This document shows positions 57,476 through 64,000 of a DNA stretch of 64,000 nt, piece after piece. Every line of letters begins with the position of its first letter. Position 1 is the stretch's first letter. A program made the translations under genes and the position numbers. A model generated the notes under the pieces. That model ran no database searches, was not told where the DNA came from, and saw only the letters and a list, made by a program, of their open reading frames with translations. The stretch is from Pseudomonas entomophila (GTDB lineage Bacteria > Pseudomonadota > Gammaproteobacteria > Pseudomonadales > Pseudomonadaceae), in assembly GCF_013523165.1 (NCBI RefSeq), contig NZ_JAAMQI010000006.1, forward strand, positions 1 through 64,000. Direction: 5' to 3'.

Positions 57476-57943
57476 TTAAACACCCTCAAAGTAAAATTCT
57501 TGGCCATTTTTGAAAATTGCTATGCCTAATGTTGGAGTAGCCACCGCACTAAGCACCACTCCTGGGATTTTTGAGCCAAATAGCGCCGCTAAGTATCGCC
57601 CGCCAAACCGCCTTTCTCGATTCAATCGGATGTTGTGCACTATTGGAGGGGAAAAGTATTGAGCGACGCGGACTAGTTTTAATGTTGTTGTCAAGATGTG
57701 AAATCCATCATGGAGGTCACTGTTCAAGGAGGATATTTGCGCTAGATTTACTGCTAATTTTTCATTGTTAGGAACCGTTACATTAACCCTAAGTGGGAAG
57801 ATAGGGAGGTCGAATTCCTCGTTCCAGACTATCACTCCGACGCCTGAAAAATCCTTGCCAGAAAGCTTTACCACTTCCCTTAAGATATCGATAAGTTTCT
57901 CAGTCATAATTTTTCTGCCTACCAGCCACCTAGGAGTTGTCAT
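57476..57943 (-). CDS. DAC-like domain protein, altered active site
   Basis: A 155-residue single-domain protein. Residues 55-148 can be laid over the diadenylate cyclase (DAC) domain of CdaA/DisA: LHDG at 77-80 matches the metal-binding LHDGA, and GGRYLAALFGSKIPGVVLSA (114-133) matches GTRHRAA followed by the strand leading to the SEETG turn, with GIAIFKNGQ (140-148) matching GGVSVAKNG. The ATP-contacting RHR is RYL here, so it may make another product, work with a partner, or only bind nucleotides as a sensor. The ATG at 57943 overlaps the upstream stop by 4 nt; ATG 57907 is an alternative start. Confidence 0.6.
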   Translation of the reverse strand: MTTPRWLVGRKIMTEKLIDILREVVKLSGKDFSGVGVIVWNEEFDLPIFPLRVNVTVPNNEKLAVNLAQISSLNSDLHDGFHILTTTLKLVRVAQYFSPPIVHNIRLNRERRFGGRYLAALFGSKIPGVVLSAVATPTLGIAIFKNGQEFYFEGV

Positions 57944-58926
57944 GCGATCTTAGAGGCTGCAGAAGCCTTTCTCTCTCTACCTGAAAGCTTGGCCTCTTGT
58001 TCTCCGGCGCTAACGATATCGCTCAGTAACTCTCTAAAGTCTGATGGGCTTTTATTTAGCCGCATTCCTACAAACGTTCCGGGAAACGAGAACTTTGACG
58101 TAATGAACTCGCGATGCGAGCCTATTAGTTTTGCTTGGCCGCTACCCAGCGTAAACCATCCGAAATTACTTCCGACTTGACTCAGGATATAAAGCCCAAA
58201 ACCAGAGTTGTCATAAATGTTTTTCTCTTCGCTGAGGCCTATTGTTCGACTAACGCCAGGGCTTATAGCTTGTGACAAAGCTTCCTCGTCACTCTCAATT
58301 TTGAGAACGTCTCTGAGTGAGCTGGATATACCAATGCCCTCATCAACCACTGCAAACTCTGCAGTGCCATTTGCCCAGCGCTGGCCGCACACCCAGCATT
58401 CATCCACTCCTGAGTGCTCAAAAACATTTCTAACAATCTCTCTGATGGAGTAGGTGTAAACTCTTAGCTCTTTGCTGTCATCATGTGATCCGGCCAGCAC
58501 GCCTGCGAGACCACGAGCTATCGACTCTATAGACGCATACCATTCGTCTTTGCCATTGACTTCTGCGGATTTATCTGGTCTTTTTATAATCGTGATAGGC
58601 AGATATGTAAGAGATCCCTTCGCTTCGCCAACCTTTTTTCCTGCTTGAATATTTATGAAGTCGAAAAAGCCTAAATGCATTAAATACGAGTGAGCTTGAT
58701 TGTTTTCTTTTACCTCCGATCGCCATGTATCAAGATTGAGTGACTTCCGGTAGCTGACCCAGTTACGTAGCACGACTCCCGCAACTAGCATTGCTATTGG
58801 CGTGGAAAACTCAAGGGCTCCTAGGTTTACGGTGACTCTCTTTGGGTGATCTTTTGCATCATCCAGTAGTTTAAAAAATGGCTCTAGGTGCTCTTTTTCA
58901 AAGCGTTTTGGAAGATCGATATTCAT
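57940..58926 (-). CDS. STAS-like/GHKL ATPase protein
   Basis: A 328-residue protein. The N-terminal part (about 1-110) has a STAS-like pattern (VTVNLGALEFSTPIAMLVAG). The C-terminal part is a GHKL (histidine-kinase/Hsp90-type) ATPase with N box REIVRNVFEHSG (162-173), G1 box VDEGIGI (194-200) and G2 box NSGFGLYIL (240-248), ending with GTFVGMRL. No histidine phospho-acceptor domain is present, so it is not a classic kinase; RsbW-like or MORC-like switching is possible. It is first in the three-gene operon. ATG 58926 is chosen; a TTG at 58962 in the same frame would add 12 residues. Confidence 0.7.
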   Translation of the reverse strand: MNIDLPKRFEKEHLEPFFKLLDDAKDHPKRVTVNLGALEFSTPIAMLVAGVVLRNWVSYRKSLNLDTWRSEVKENNQAHSYLMHLGFFDFINIQAGKKVGEAKGSLTYLPITIIKRPDKSAEVNGKDEWYASIESIARGLAGVLAGSHDDSKELRVYTYSIREIVRNVFEHSGVDECWVCGQRWANGTAEFAVVDEGIGISSSLRDVLKIESDEEALSQAISPGVSRTIGLSEEKNIYDNSGFGLYILSQVGSNFGWFTLGSGQAKLIGSHREFITSKFSFPGTFVGMRLNKSPSDFRELLSDIVSAGEQEAKLSGRERKASAASKIA

Positions 58927-59024
58927 GTTGTTTTCAAACTCATATTCTCGCGGAGTTACCAAATCCCATCCAAGCTACTGAGTTTCGCTTTACTCTACCT
59001 TGGATCTGCTTCGGCACCGCTGAG

Positions 59025-59036
59025 GTTAGTCCTAAC
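59025..59036. promoter_or_regulatory. Palindrome upstream of three-gene operon
   Basis: GTTAG-TC-CTAAC lies about 100 nt before the operon start, in a 196-nt spacer that also carries two copies of GATCCAAGG. A possible operator; no promoter boxes are convincing. Confidence 0.25.
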
Positions 59037-59158
59037 TGACTGGAGTGCTACACCATCATGCGACCTGATCGTAGCGCCTTGGATCTAGAAAAGAGGTTAC
59101 TTTCATTCGGGACCAGCATTCCCGGTGGCAGCCGTTGGTATCAAAATCATAACCTTTC

Positions 59159-59434
59159 TCAGAGGTAAAACACCCATGATTTTTCTAAACGATGAGTAAG
59201 CAGCCGCACGGTCAGCAAATAGTAATAGCGCGCGTCTTCGCTGTGTCGATGTATGCGATGCTCAAAAAACCAAGCCACATGCTTTCTCTGCCACGCCCAA
59301 GGCGTCTCTAGCTCCCAGCGCTCTGCAATCTCAGCCTGGATGATATTCGCCTGTCGCACATGGCGTTGCCGAGTGGCGTGCGAACCGGTCAGCACGCCAG
59401 CCAAGAACAACTCCATATCGAATGGCTTGCTCAT
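59159..59434 (-). CDS. Small integrase-companion protein
   Basis: A 91-residue protein (MSKPFDMELFLAGVLTGSHA...) rich in Arg, His and aromatic residues. Its ATG overlaps the original stop of the integrase gene (ATGA), so the two were co-translated. I recognise it as the small gene that regularly follows this kind of tyrosine integrase in pseudomonad islands; its function is unknown, perhaps as an excision or accessory factor. Confidence 0.65.
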   Translation of the reverse strand: MSKPFDMELFLAGVLTGSHATRQRHVRQANIIQAEIAERWELETPWAWQRKHVAWFFEHRIHRHSEDARYYYLLTVRLLTHRLEKSWVFYL

Positions 59435-60409
59435 GACTGCCCTCCAATGTAGGCCGCGACAACGTCGATCCGACCGTGCTCCAACTCGTAGCCGATTTTC
59501 TTCGGGCCTCATGACCTAGATTCCTATCTGCCTGGCAACATTGGCCGCCGTTAGTAGGAGCGGGGTGTTGGGTGATTTGCTCATAGCGTTCGCATGCGTA
59601 CGCTGCTCGTAGCTCATGGAAGCCTTTAAGGTTGTGTACATGCAAGATGTCCCGCGCAGGGCGGATGATTTCTTGCAGAAGACTTAGGTAGCTTTCGTGT
59701 GGCGCAATCAGGTTGCGGCTGCGCGCAGGCGACATCTGCCGTGCAAACCCAAGCGTACCTCGAATATGATCGTCCACCGCAATCCAACGCGGTGCCGAAG
59801 CGCCAGCGCGGCCGCCTTTAGTACCATCCTGAATGTTAATACTGCCTAGGTCGTTAGTCTCACAGCTTAGCCTTGGCAGGTCAGCCAAAATGGCCTCACG
59901 CAAGCGCGTGCCGGTGGCTCGCGCCAAAAGAACAACCGCGGCTGCCCGTAGTTGTTGTTGGTCGCAAAGAGCATCAACGATTTGCTTAACCTGTTCGCGG
60001 TCTTGGCCCTGAGGTACCGAGTGTCGAACCTCGGTGCGCTGCATACCTAACGCCTTGCTCGGACTTGGTAACTTCACGTGCTGATCACCGCCAAGCGCAG
60101 CCATGGCCCTGTTAACGCTGGATAGCCGATTTTGTGCGGTACTGACAGCGAGATCACCGCGCCTAACCATGTCGCGCAAATGCGCCGCATAGTCGGCCAG
60201 CACCTCCCGATCAATCAGCCGCGCATCATTGATACCGGGCCCTTGTTCGGAGCGGCACCACTTCACGAATGCCTGCCACCGATCACAGTGTGCCTTCACC
60301 GTGCCGTCGTGACCGCCGCCGAACATGTCTTGAGCACCTGCGGACCTGCGTAGCTCAATTGCCTGCCGTAGCCGAAATTACGGCCATCGCGTTTACCCAC
60401 CAATGCCAT
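59431..60409 (-). pseudogene. Tyrosine integrase broken by two frameshifts
   Basis: Reads as a tyrosine recombinase: MALVGKRDGRNFGYGRQLSY (from 60409), then a 1-nt loss near 60330 before MFGGGHDGTVKAHCDRWQ; the core has ATGTRLREAIL (catalytic Arg) and HNLKGFHELRAAYACERY (HxLR). A second 1-nt loss near 59497 in an A run moves the true C terminus (IGYELEHGRIDVVAAYIGG) out of frame, removing the conserved His/Tyr region from the main product. Both breaks are simple indels, so sequencing error is possible but two independent ones are less likely. It probably moved the island originally. Confidence 0.8.
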
Positions 60410-60414
60410 GTCGG

Positions 60415-60612
60415 TCACCTCATCGTCCTGAGCGCGATATTCACCGTGTTCTCGGACATCGGTTTCCACAGTTTGGCATCCCTTGCGAACACTTGGTCGA
60501 ACTTGCCGGTGACCGCATGGATCTGCTCAAACAAAACACTGCCTGCGGCGATAAGGGTACAACGTGAATAACCCTGGCCCTCTTCGCACCATTGTGGAAG
60601 AGGGCACGCCAT
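60415..60612 (-). pseudogene. Fragment of P4-type integrase
   Basis: The minus strand carries the end portion of a P4-family integrase catalytic domain: VVPLSPQAV in one frame, then FEQIHAVTGKFDQVFARD and KPMSENTVNIALRTM in another, stopping just before the place where TGHGFRA is expected. Only about 60 residues remain, with at least one frameshift. P4 integrases use tRNA 3' ends, and a tRNA-Thr gene lies about 1.2 kb away. Confidence 0.65.
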
Positions 60613-60646
60613 CTAGCGCCGAGATGGTGTCGAGGAGCTCCAGGCC

Positions 60647-60982
60647 TTAGCTGTCAAGCGCTTGAATGATCACGATCTGGGGACGTAGACCAGCATCGTT
60701 CGAGGGCAGGATCAGGCTTGTGCGAAAGCTAAGTTTGTCGAGCATATCCATCATGGCGTCCAGGGTAAATTTCTCGATCTTGCCGTTGGCCAGCTCGGAA
60801 ATTCGGGACTGGGTGACGTTCAGTCTGATTGCGGCCTCATGCTGCTTGAGGCCCATTTTTTTGATGCAGTCAGTGATGAAGATGGCAAGGTCCATTTTCA
60901 AGGCCATCTTGCTGGCCTTCTCGGCATCGTGGGTGGCGTGGAAAGGACTTTCGTGGAATTGAAGCGGCATGGCTTGATTCAT
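60647..60982 (-). CDS. XRE-family HTH antitoxin-like regulator
   Basis: A 111-residue protein with a Cro/C1-type helix-turn-helix (about 48-75: GLKQHEAAIRLNVTQSRISE then LANGKIEKFTLDAMMDMLDKL). The size and layout recall HigA-type antitoxins, but no toxin gene is found on either side (upstream is non-coding, downstream is the integrase fragment). ATG 60982 is chosen; no clear ribosome site is visible. Confidence 0.75.
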   Translation of the reverse strand: MNQAMPLQFHESPFHATHDAEKASKMALKMDLAIFITDCIKKMGLKQHEAAIRLNVTQSRISELANGKIEKFTLDAMMDMLDKLSFRTSLILPSNDAGLRPQIVIIQALDS

Positions 60983-61806
60983 CGGGATTATCGTAAATTT
61001 AAGATAAAATCGTAGCCGCGCAGGGTGGGTAAGTCCAAAGCGTTTCTTTTTGAGGATGTGTATACGTTTTGTGCTGTGCTGTTGGGCAGTGAATCGCGTT
61101 CCCCTAGGATTGCTGGGGTTACCATGCAACCCATCGCGGTCAATCCGGCTTCCGCGCCGATCGTATCAACCTCAGGTTTGTGGGTGTCTGTGGTAGCTGG
61201 CTTGCTGGCGATGAGGCCAGAACATGCAACACCTGGCGGGGTTGCACCTAAGTCGAAGACATTGACGTTGGGTGCTGTGCAGTGTTTGTAGGAGTTCTTC
61301 CGCCGTTCCCTTGCCGCGCTGTCGTGCAGAGAACGTGACGATAGCTGGCAGGGTTCGAGGCTTTATTGCTAATCGATTTTTAGGGCCGCTTTGCGGCCCA
61401 TCGCGGCACTGGGGCCGCTCCCACACGGACCGCGATTGCCTGTACCGCTGCGGCGAATGAGCGGCCCTTGTGCCGCGATTGGGCCTGAAAGGCCCACATC
61501 TGCACTTGGCAGAAACCATGGAATCTCCCACGTGGACCGCAATTGCCTCTACCACTGCGACGGATGCGAGGGGTCCTGCCCGGACGCCGGACAGGTCGTG
61601 GTTAGGCCCGCAAGGGTCACAAAATCCTGAAGTTATTTCCCTTTAGATCAGGGATTTTATGCCCTGTGATAGGTAGTTTGCCGGCCATAAGATCAGAGCG
61701 GGCAACACCTGGCAACCGTACCTACCCGAGCACATCGGCGTCGAACAGATTGTTTCAACGCGAACCTGGATGAGGCAGGCGTAACACGAGGTTTTGCACC
61801 GGAAAC
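60983..61806. other. Repeat-rich spacer between island and tRNA-Thr
   Basis: No credible gene. A REP variant (TGTGGTAGCTGGCTTGCTGG...) is at 61189-61212. GGGCCGCTTTGCGGCCC and GGGGCCGCTCCCAC-type palindromes occupy 61383-61496. The segment 61369-61408 is an inverted copy of 36320-36357. A roughly 40-nt imperfect direct repeat (starting CCCACACGGACCGC at 61420 and CCCACGTGGACCGC at 61528) is also present. 61600-61800 shows nothing notable. Confidence 0.55.
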
Positions 61807-61833
61807 AAAAAAGGCCCACCTTTCGGTGAGCCT
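61807..61833 (-). terminator. Terminator of tRNA-Thr transcript
   Basis: On the minus strand AGGCTCACC-GAAA-GGTGGGCCT followed by T-rich sequence, 16 nt after the CCA end of the tRNA gene. Confidence 0.9.
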
Positions 61834-61848
61834 CTTGAGTACTGCGTA

Positions 61849-61924
<76 letters not shown>

Positions 61925-62029
61925 CTAGGGGCGCATTATAGCGATCGATTCACCGGTGTAAACCACTTCCGTGCGATTAATCGCACAATCGCTAAGTCAC
62001 CGCCCACAAACGGGATTTTCCTACCCGCC

Positions 62030-62245
62030 TCAGCGCATCGAGGCTGAGTTGAAGAACAGCGTGTGGTTGTCGCACCCACCCCGGCGGCAGCGATCGGTGC
62101 GGGCCTCCAGCGGCAAGCCGCGGTCACCACCGAGCTGCATGGTCGGCATGTCCCAGTCAGCGGATGCAGGGGAGTGGGCCGGGCTGGCGCAGGCGGCGAG
62201 CAGGGCGAGAGAGGCGAGGGCAAAGAGCGTTTTCAACTGAGTCAC
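62030..62245 (-). CDS. Small lipoprotein
   Basis: A 71-residue predicted lipoprotein: signal peptide with lipobox LLAAC (lipidated Cys19), then a short polar chain with two cysteines (RCRRGGCDN) and no known domain. The start is GTG 62245; TTG three codons later is possible. Residue 20 is Ala, favouring outer-membrane sorting. Function unknown. Confidence 0.65.
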   Translation of the reverse strand: MTQLKTLFALASLALLAACASPAHSPASADWDMPTMQLGGDRGLPLEARTDRCRRGGCDNHTLFFNSASMR

Positions 62246-62621
62246 GGGCTTAGCTTCTGGATTCAGGGATTCTGGAGGGCGGCTATGATACTGCCGTCAG
62301 CGTCGAAGCTGAATGCTCCAAATGTATGAAAGTGGTACGGCGTTGTGCCAATCCCCACCGTTTCGGACCGTCCAGGCCTGTTTTGGAGGACTGTTCGGCA
62401 GCCTCGGGAATAACCGCCAAAACGCTTATTCACAATCGGTGTGCCAAGTCAGACAGGTTTTCAGATCATTTGGAAATTGCCTAGGCTCCATCCTAAAGCC
62501 CCCATTTCGCGGGTTATAACGCCTGCCTTCCCAACCTCGGAGCAACTCGACGCAGGCAGAGGAACTGTGATTACGCACCCCTTATCACGGGCTTGTACAC
62601 AGACTTATCCACAGGTTGTCC
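62246..62621. other. 376-nt spacer without gene
   Basis: No coding signal, REP or terminator was recognised. A single DnaA-box-like TTATCCACA occurs at 62605-62613, just past the methyltransferase gene. The left part is the upstream region of the lipoprotein gene. Confidence 0.5.
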
Positions 62622-63827
62622 CTAGCGTTCCGCCAGGATGAGCAGGTTCCGGGGCGTCAACGCATAGTCACAAAATACCCCGACCCGTACGTCGTACCCG
62701 TGTTCGCGCAAGTACAGCGCCCGGTCGAGCACCAGCCACAGCTCCAGCGGCCGACGGAACAGGTGGCGTACCCGTTCCAGGTTGCGCACCTGCGCCAGTC
62801 GCTGCCAACCCTTGGCCTCCAAGGCCGCCCAGTCCACCGGGCCTTGCAAGGGCAGGCCCTTGAGCTGCGCCAGGTCCCGGCAGTAGGTCTCGAACGGTTT
62901 TTCCAGCCATGCGACCGGCAGCGACGGCGTGGGCAGGTAGGCATCGACCCCGCGCTGCTGACGTTGCAACACATCGAAGCCCAGCCGTCGTGCCATGGAG
63001 GCGTCCCGCTGACGCCGCGTACGGGCGCCCGCGGTGACGGCTTCGCTCAGGGGCAGGCCGAGATCGTCGAGGGACAGGTGCAGCGACGAGGCGCGTGCCG
63101 TTTGGGAGACAGGCGTGTACTGCTCGCCGGCGATACGGTTGTAGCAGCAGGGCGCCACGGCGATCTGCGGGCAGCCGCACTGGCTGGCCAGGTGCAGCAG
63201 GCGCACGTGCAGGTCGCCACAGGCATGCAGCGCCACCGGGCTGAGGTGGCCGTCGAGACGGTCGGTGCAGTCGGCGGCCATGACGTCCTGCCGCACATGT
63301 CGGGCAGGGAGGTGATGGTGATCGCTGAGGGCCTGGCCGGCGCCCACCAGCGTGGCGTCGTACTCCAGGCAGGTCAGGCGCTGGCCGGGTTGCAGCAGGC
63401 GGCGGCCGAGGTGGCCCTTGCCGGCGCACCAGTCCAGCCAATGGTCGGGGGGGCGTGCGTAGGTCAGGCAGCGGCCGAAGGCTTCGATCTGCGCCCATTT
63501 GCGGCCGGGCACGCCGGTGGCCTGGCGATGGCCCGCGGCGGCGAGTTCGACCTGGGGCAGTGGCCCTACCTCAGCGAGGCGCAGCGCCTGCTCGGCCAGC
63601 GAGGGGAAGGGCATTGGCAGCGCCGTCGGGTCGGGCGTCTGTTCGGCCTCGTCCAGCGAGCGCTCGCGCAGCCAGGCCGCCAGGGCAGGGTGCTCGTGCT
63701 CCCAGGCCAGCGTGGGCTCGGTGAAGGGCCGAGGCCGCCACAGGGCCTGGTGGGCGATCAGGAAGCGGTCGAGCGCCTGGAAGCGCTCGTCGAGTCGGTC
63801 GCCGTGCATGTGGGGAATCGGAGTCAT
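62622..63827 (-). CDS. Class I SAM-dependent methyltransferase
   Basis: A 401-residue methyltransferase of the Methyltransf_32 type. Motif I is LDWCAGKGHLGRRLL (about 132-146), an acidic end of beta2 lies in LTCLEYDATLVG, and the later PVALHACGDLHVRLL and APCCYNRI stretches are typical of this group, whose substrates are mostly unknown. The N-terminal 100 residues are helical and Pro/Leu-rich. It lies downstream of an amino acid ABC permease gene on the same strand, 47 nt away. Confidence 0.82.
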   Translation of the reverse strand: MTPIPHMHGDRLDERFQALDRFLIAHQALWRPRPFTEPTLAWEHEHPALAAWLRERSLDEAEQTPDPTALPMPFPSLAEQALRLAEVGPLPQVELAAAGHRQATGVPGRKWAQIEAFGRCLTYARPPDHWLDWCAGKGHLGRRLLQPGQRLTCLEYDATLVGAGQALSDHHHLPARHVRQDVMAADCTDRLDGHLSPVALHACGDLHVRLLHLASQCGCPQIAVAPCCYNRIAGEQYTPVSQTARASSLHLSLDDLGLPLSEAVTAGARTRRQRDASMARRLGFDVLQRQQRGVDAYLPTPSLPVAWLEKPFETYCRDLAQLKGLPLQGPVDWAALEAKGWQRLAQVRNLERVRHLFRRPLELWLVLDRALYLREHGYDVRVGVFCDYALTPRNLLILAER

Positions 63828-63842
63828 GGTCGGTCGGCAGAC

Positions 63843-63864
63843 GCGGGGCCGTTGCCAGCCCCGC
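63843..63864. terminator. Short hairpin after ABC permease
   Basis: GCGGGGC-CGTTGCCA-GCCCCGC, 10 nt past the permease stop and before the methyltransferase gene. No T run, so it may only partly terminate. Confidence 0.4.
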
Positions 63865-63874
63865 GCTCAGTGGC

Positions 63875-64000
63875 TCAGCGGCCCTGGCTGGCGTCGACGC
63901 GCAGCCAGCGTTCGAGCAGCTTGAAGCACTGCACCAGCAGGAAGGAGATCAGCAAATAGAACACGCCGGCAGCGAAGAAGATCTCCACCGGCAGGTAGGT
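63875..64000 (-). CDS. Amino acid ABC permease (C-terminal end)
   Basis: The last 41 residues of a HisM/ArtQ-type permease, cut by the window edge: TYLPVEIFFAAGVFYLLISF, then a final membrane helix and the basic end CFKLLERWLRVDASQGR. The identification is by the typical last helix and tail of this family. Confidence 0.75.
   Translation of the reverse strand, partial: TYLPVEIFFAAGVFYLLISFLLVQCFKLLERWLRVDASQGR

Noticed and set aside
58924..58962. TTG 58962 as start of the GHKL ATPase gene
   Set aside because: ATG 58926 begins the recognisable STAS-like part, and no well-spaced ribosome site supports the TTG; kept only as an alternative.
50647..61212. The two REP variants as att sites of the island
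   Set aside because: They are ordinary degenerate REPs with several mismatches to each other; a true attachment core would be an exact direct repeat, which I could not find.
61369..61566. CRISPR-like repeat cluster
   Set aside because: Units are palindromic REP variants with irregular spacing and no unique spacers of constant length; no cas genes are present.
62605..62613. DnaA box TTATCCACA suggesting an origin
   Set aside because: Only one box was found, no AT-rich unwinding region and no origin-linked genes; similar ATCCACAG motifs occur in spacers at 35.87 and 45.75 kb as part of a repeat.

Overview
The window is a chromosomal segment of a fluorescent pseudomonad of the Pseudomonas putida group. 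The evidence is the GC-rich codon use, the many putida-type REP palindromes (GGGAGCGGGCTTGCCCGCGA), the gene content and the gene order as I remember it from P. putida strains. No database search was possible, so all family assignments rest on motifs, length and context.

Layout. 0-3.2 kb: two divergent c-di-GMP enzymes. 3.2-18.8 kb: a sulfur and choline neighbourhood with a cystine-type ABC importer, an EpsC-type serine acetyltransferase, the choline transporter BetT, an OprD-family porin, the peroxiredoxin LsfA, the sulfonate operon ssuADCBF (ssuE is absent from its expected place), a TetR regulator, gshA and a thioesterase. 18.7-35.9 kb: core functions, namely tex, ompR-envZ, rimK-rimB, hslR, an LpxT-like PAP2 enzyme, hslO, pckA, a formate-dehydrogenase-like oxidoreductase with fdhD, yrfG, nudE and cysQ. 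35.9-50.5 kb: repeat-rich spacers, a DctB/DctD-type two-component system, rmlBD, agmatine deiminase, an OprQ-like porin, and a second two-component system divergent from a TonB-dependent siderophore receptor.

50.6-61.2 kb is an AT-richer accessory island with codon use unlike its surroundings. It holds a 1524-residue nuclease-STAND ATPase that looks like an Avs-type antiviral protein. After a decayed IS5-family element comes a tightly coupled three-gene operon: a GHKL ATPase with a STAS-like front, a small protein that aligns by eye with the diadenylate cyclase (DAC) fold, and a two-transmembrane beta-barrel protein resembling Cap15/2TM-beta effectors of CBASS and Panoptes. I regard this trio as the best candidate for an undescribed system. 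The island ends in a doubly frameshifted tyrosine integrase, its 91-residue companion, a fragment of a P4-type integrase and an orphan HTH antitoxin-like gene, about 1 kb from a tRNA-Thr gene.

61.8-64 kb returns to core sequence: tRNA-Thr(UGU), a small lipoprotein, a methyltransferase and the C-terminal end of an ABC permease cut by the window edge.

Functional reading: the first 18 kb serves sulfur acquisition and thiol metabolism (cystine import, O-acetylserine synthesis, sulfonate import and cleavage, glutathione synthesis). The island appears to carry phage defence whose mobility genes are now broken, so it is probably fixed in place.
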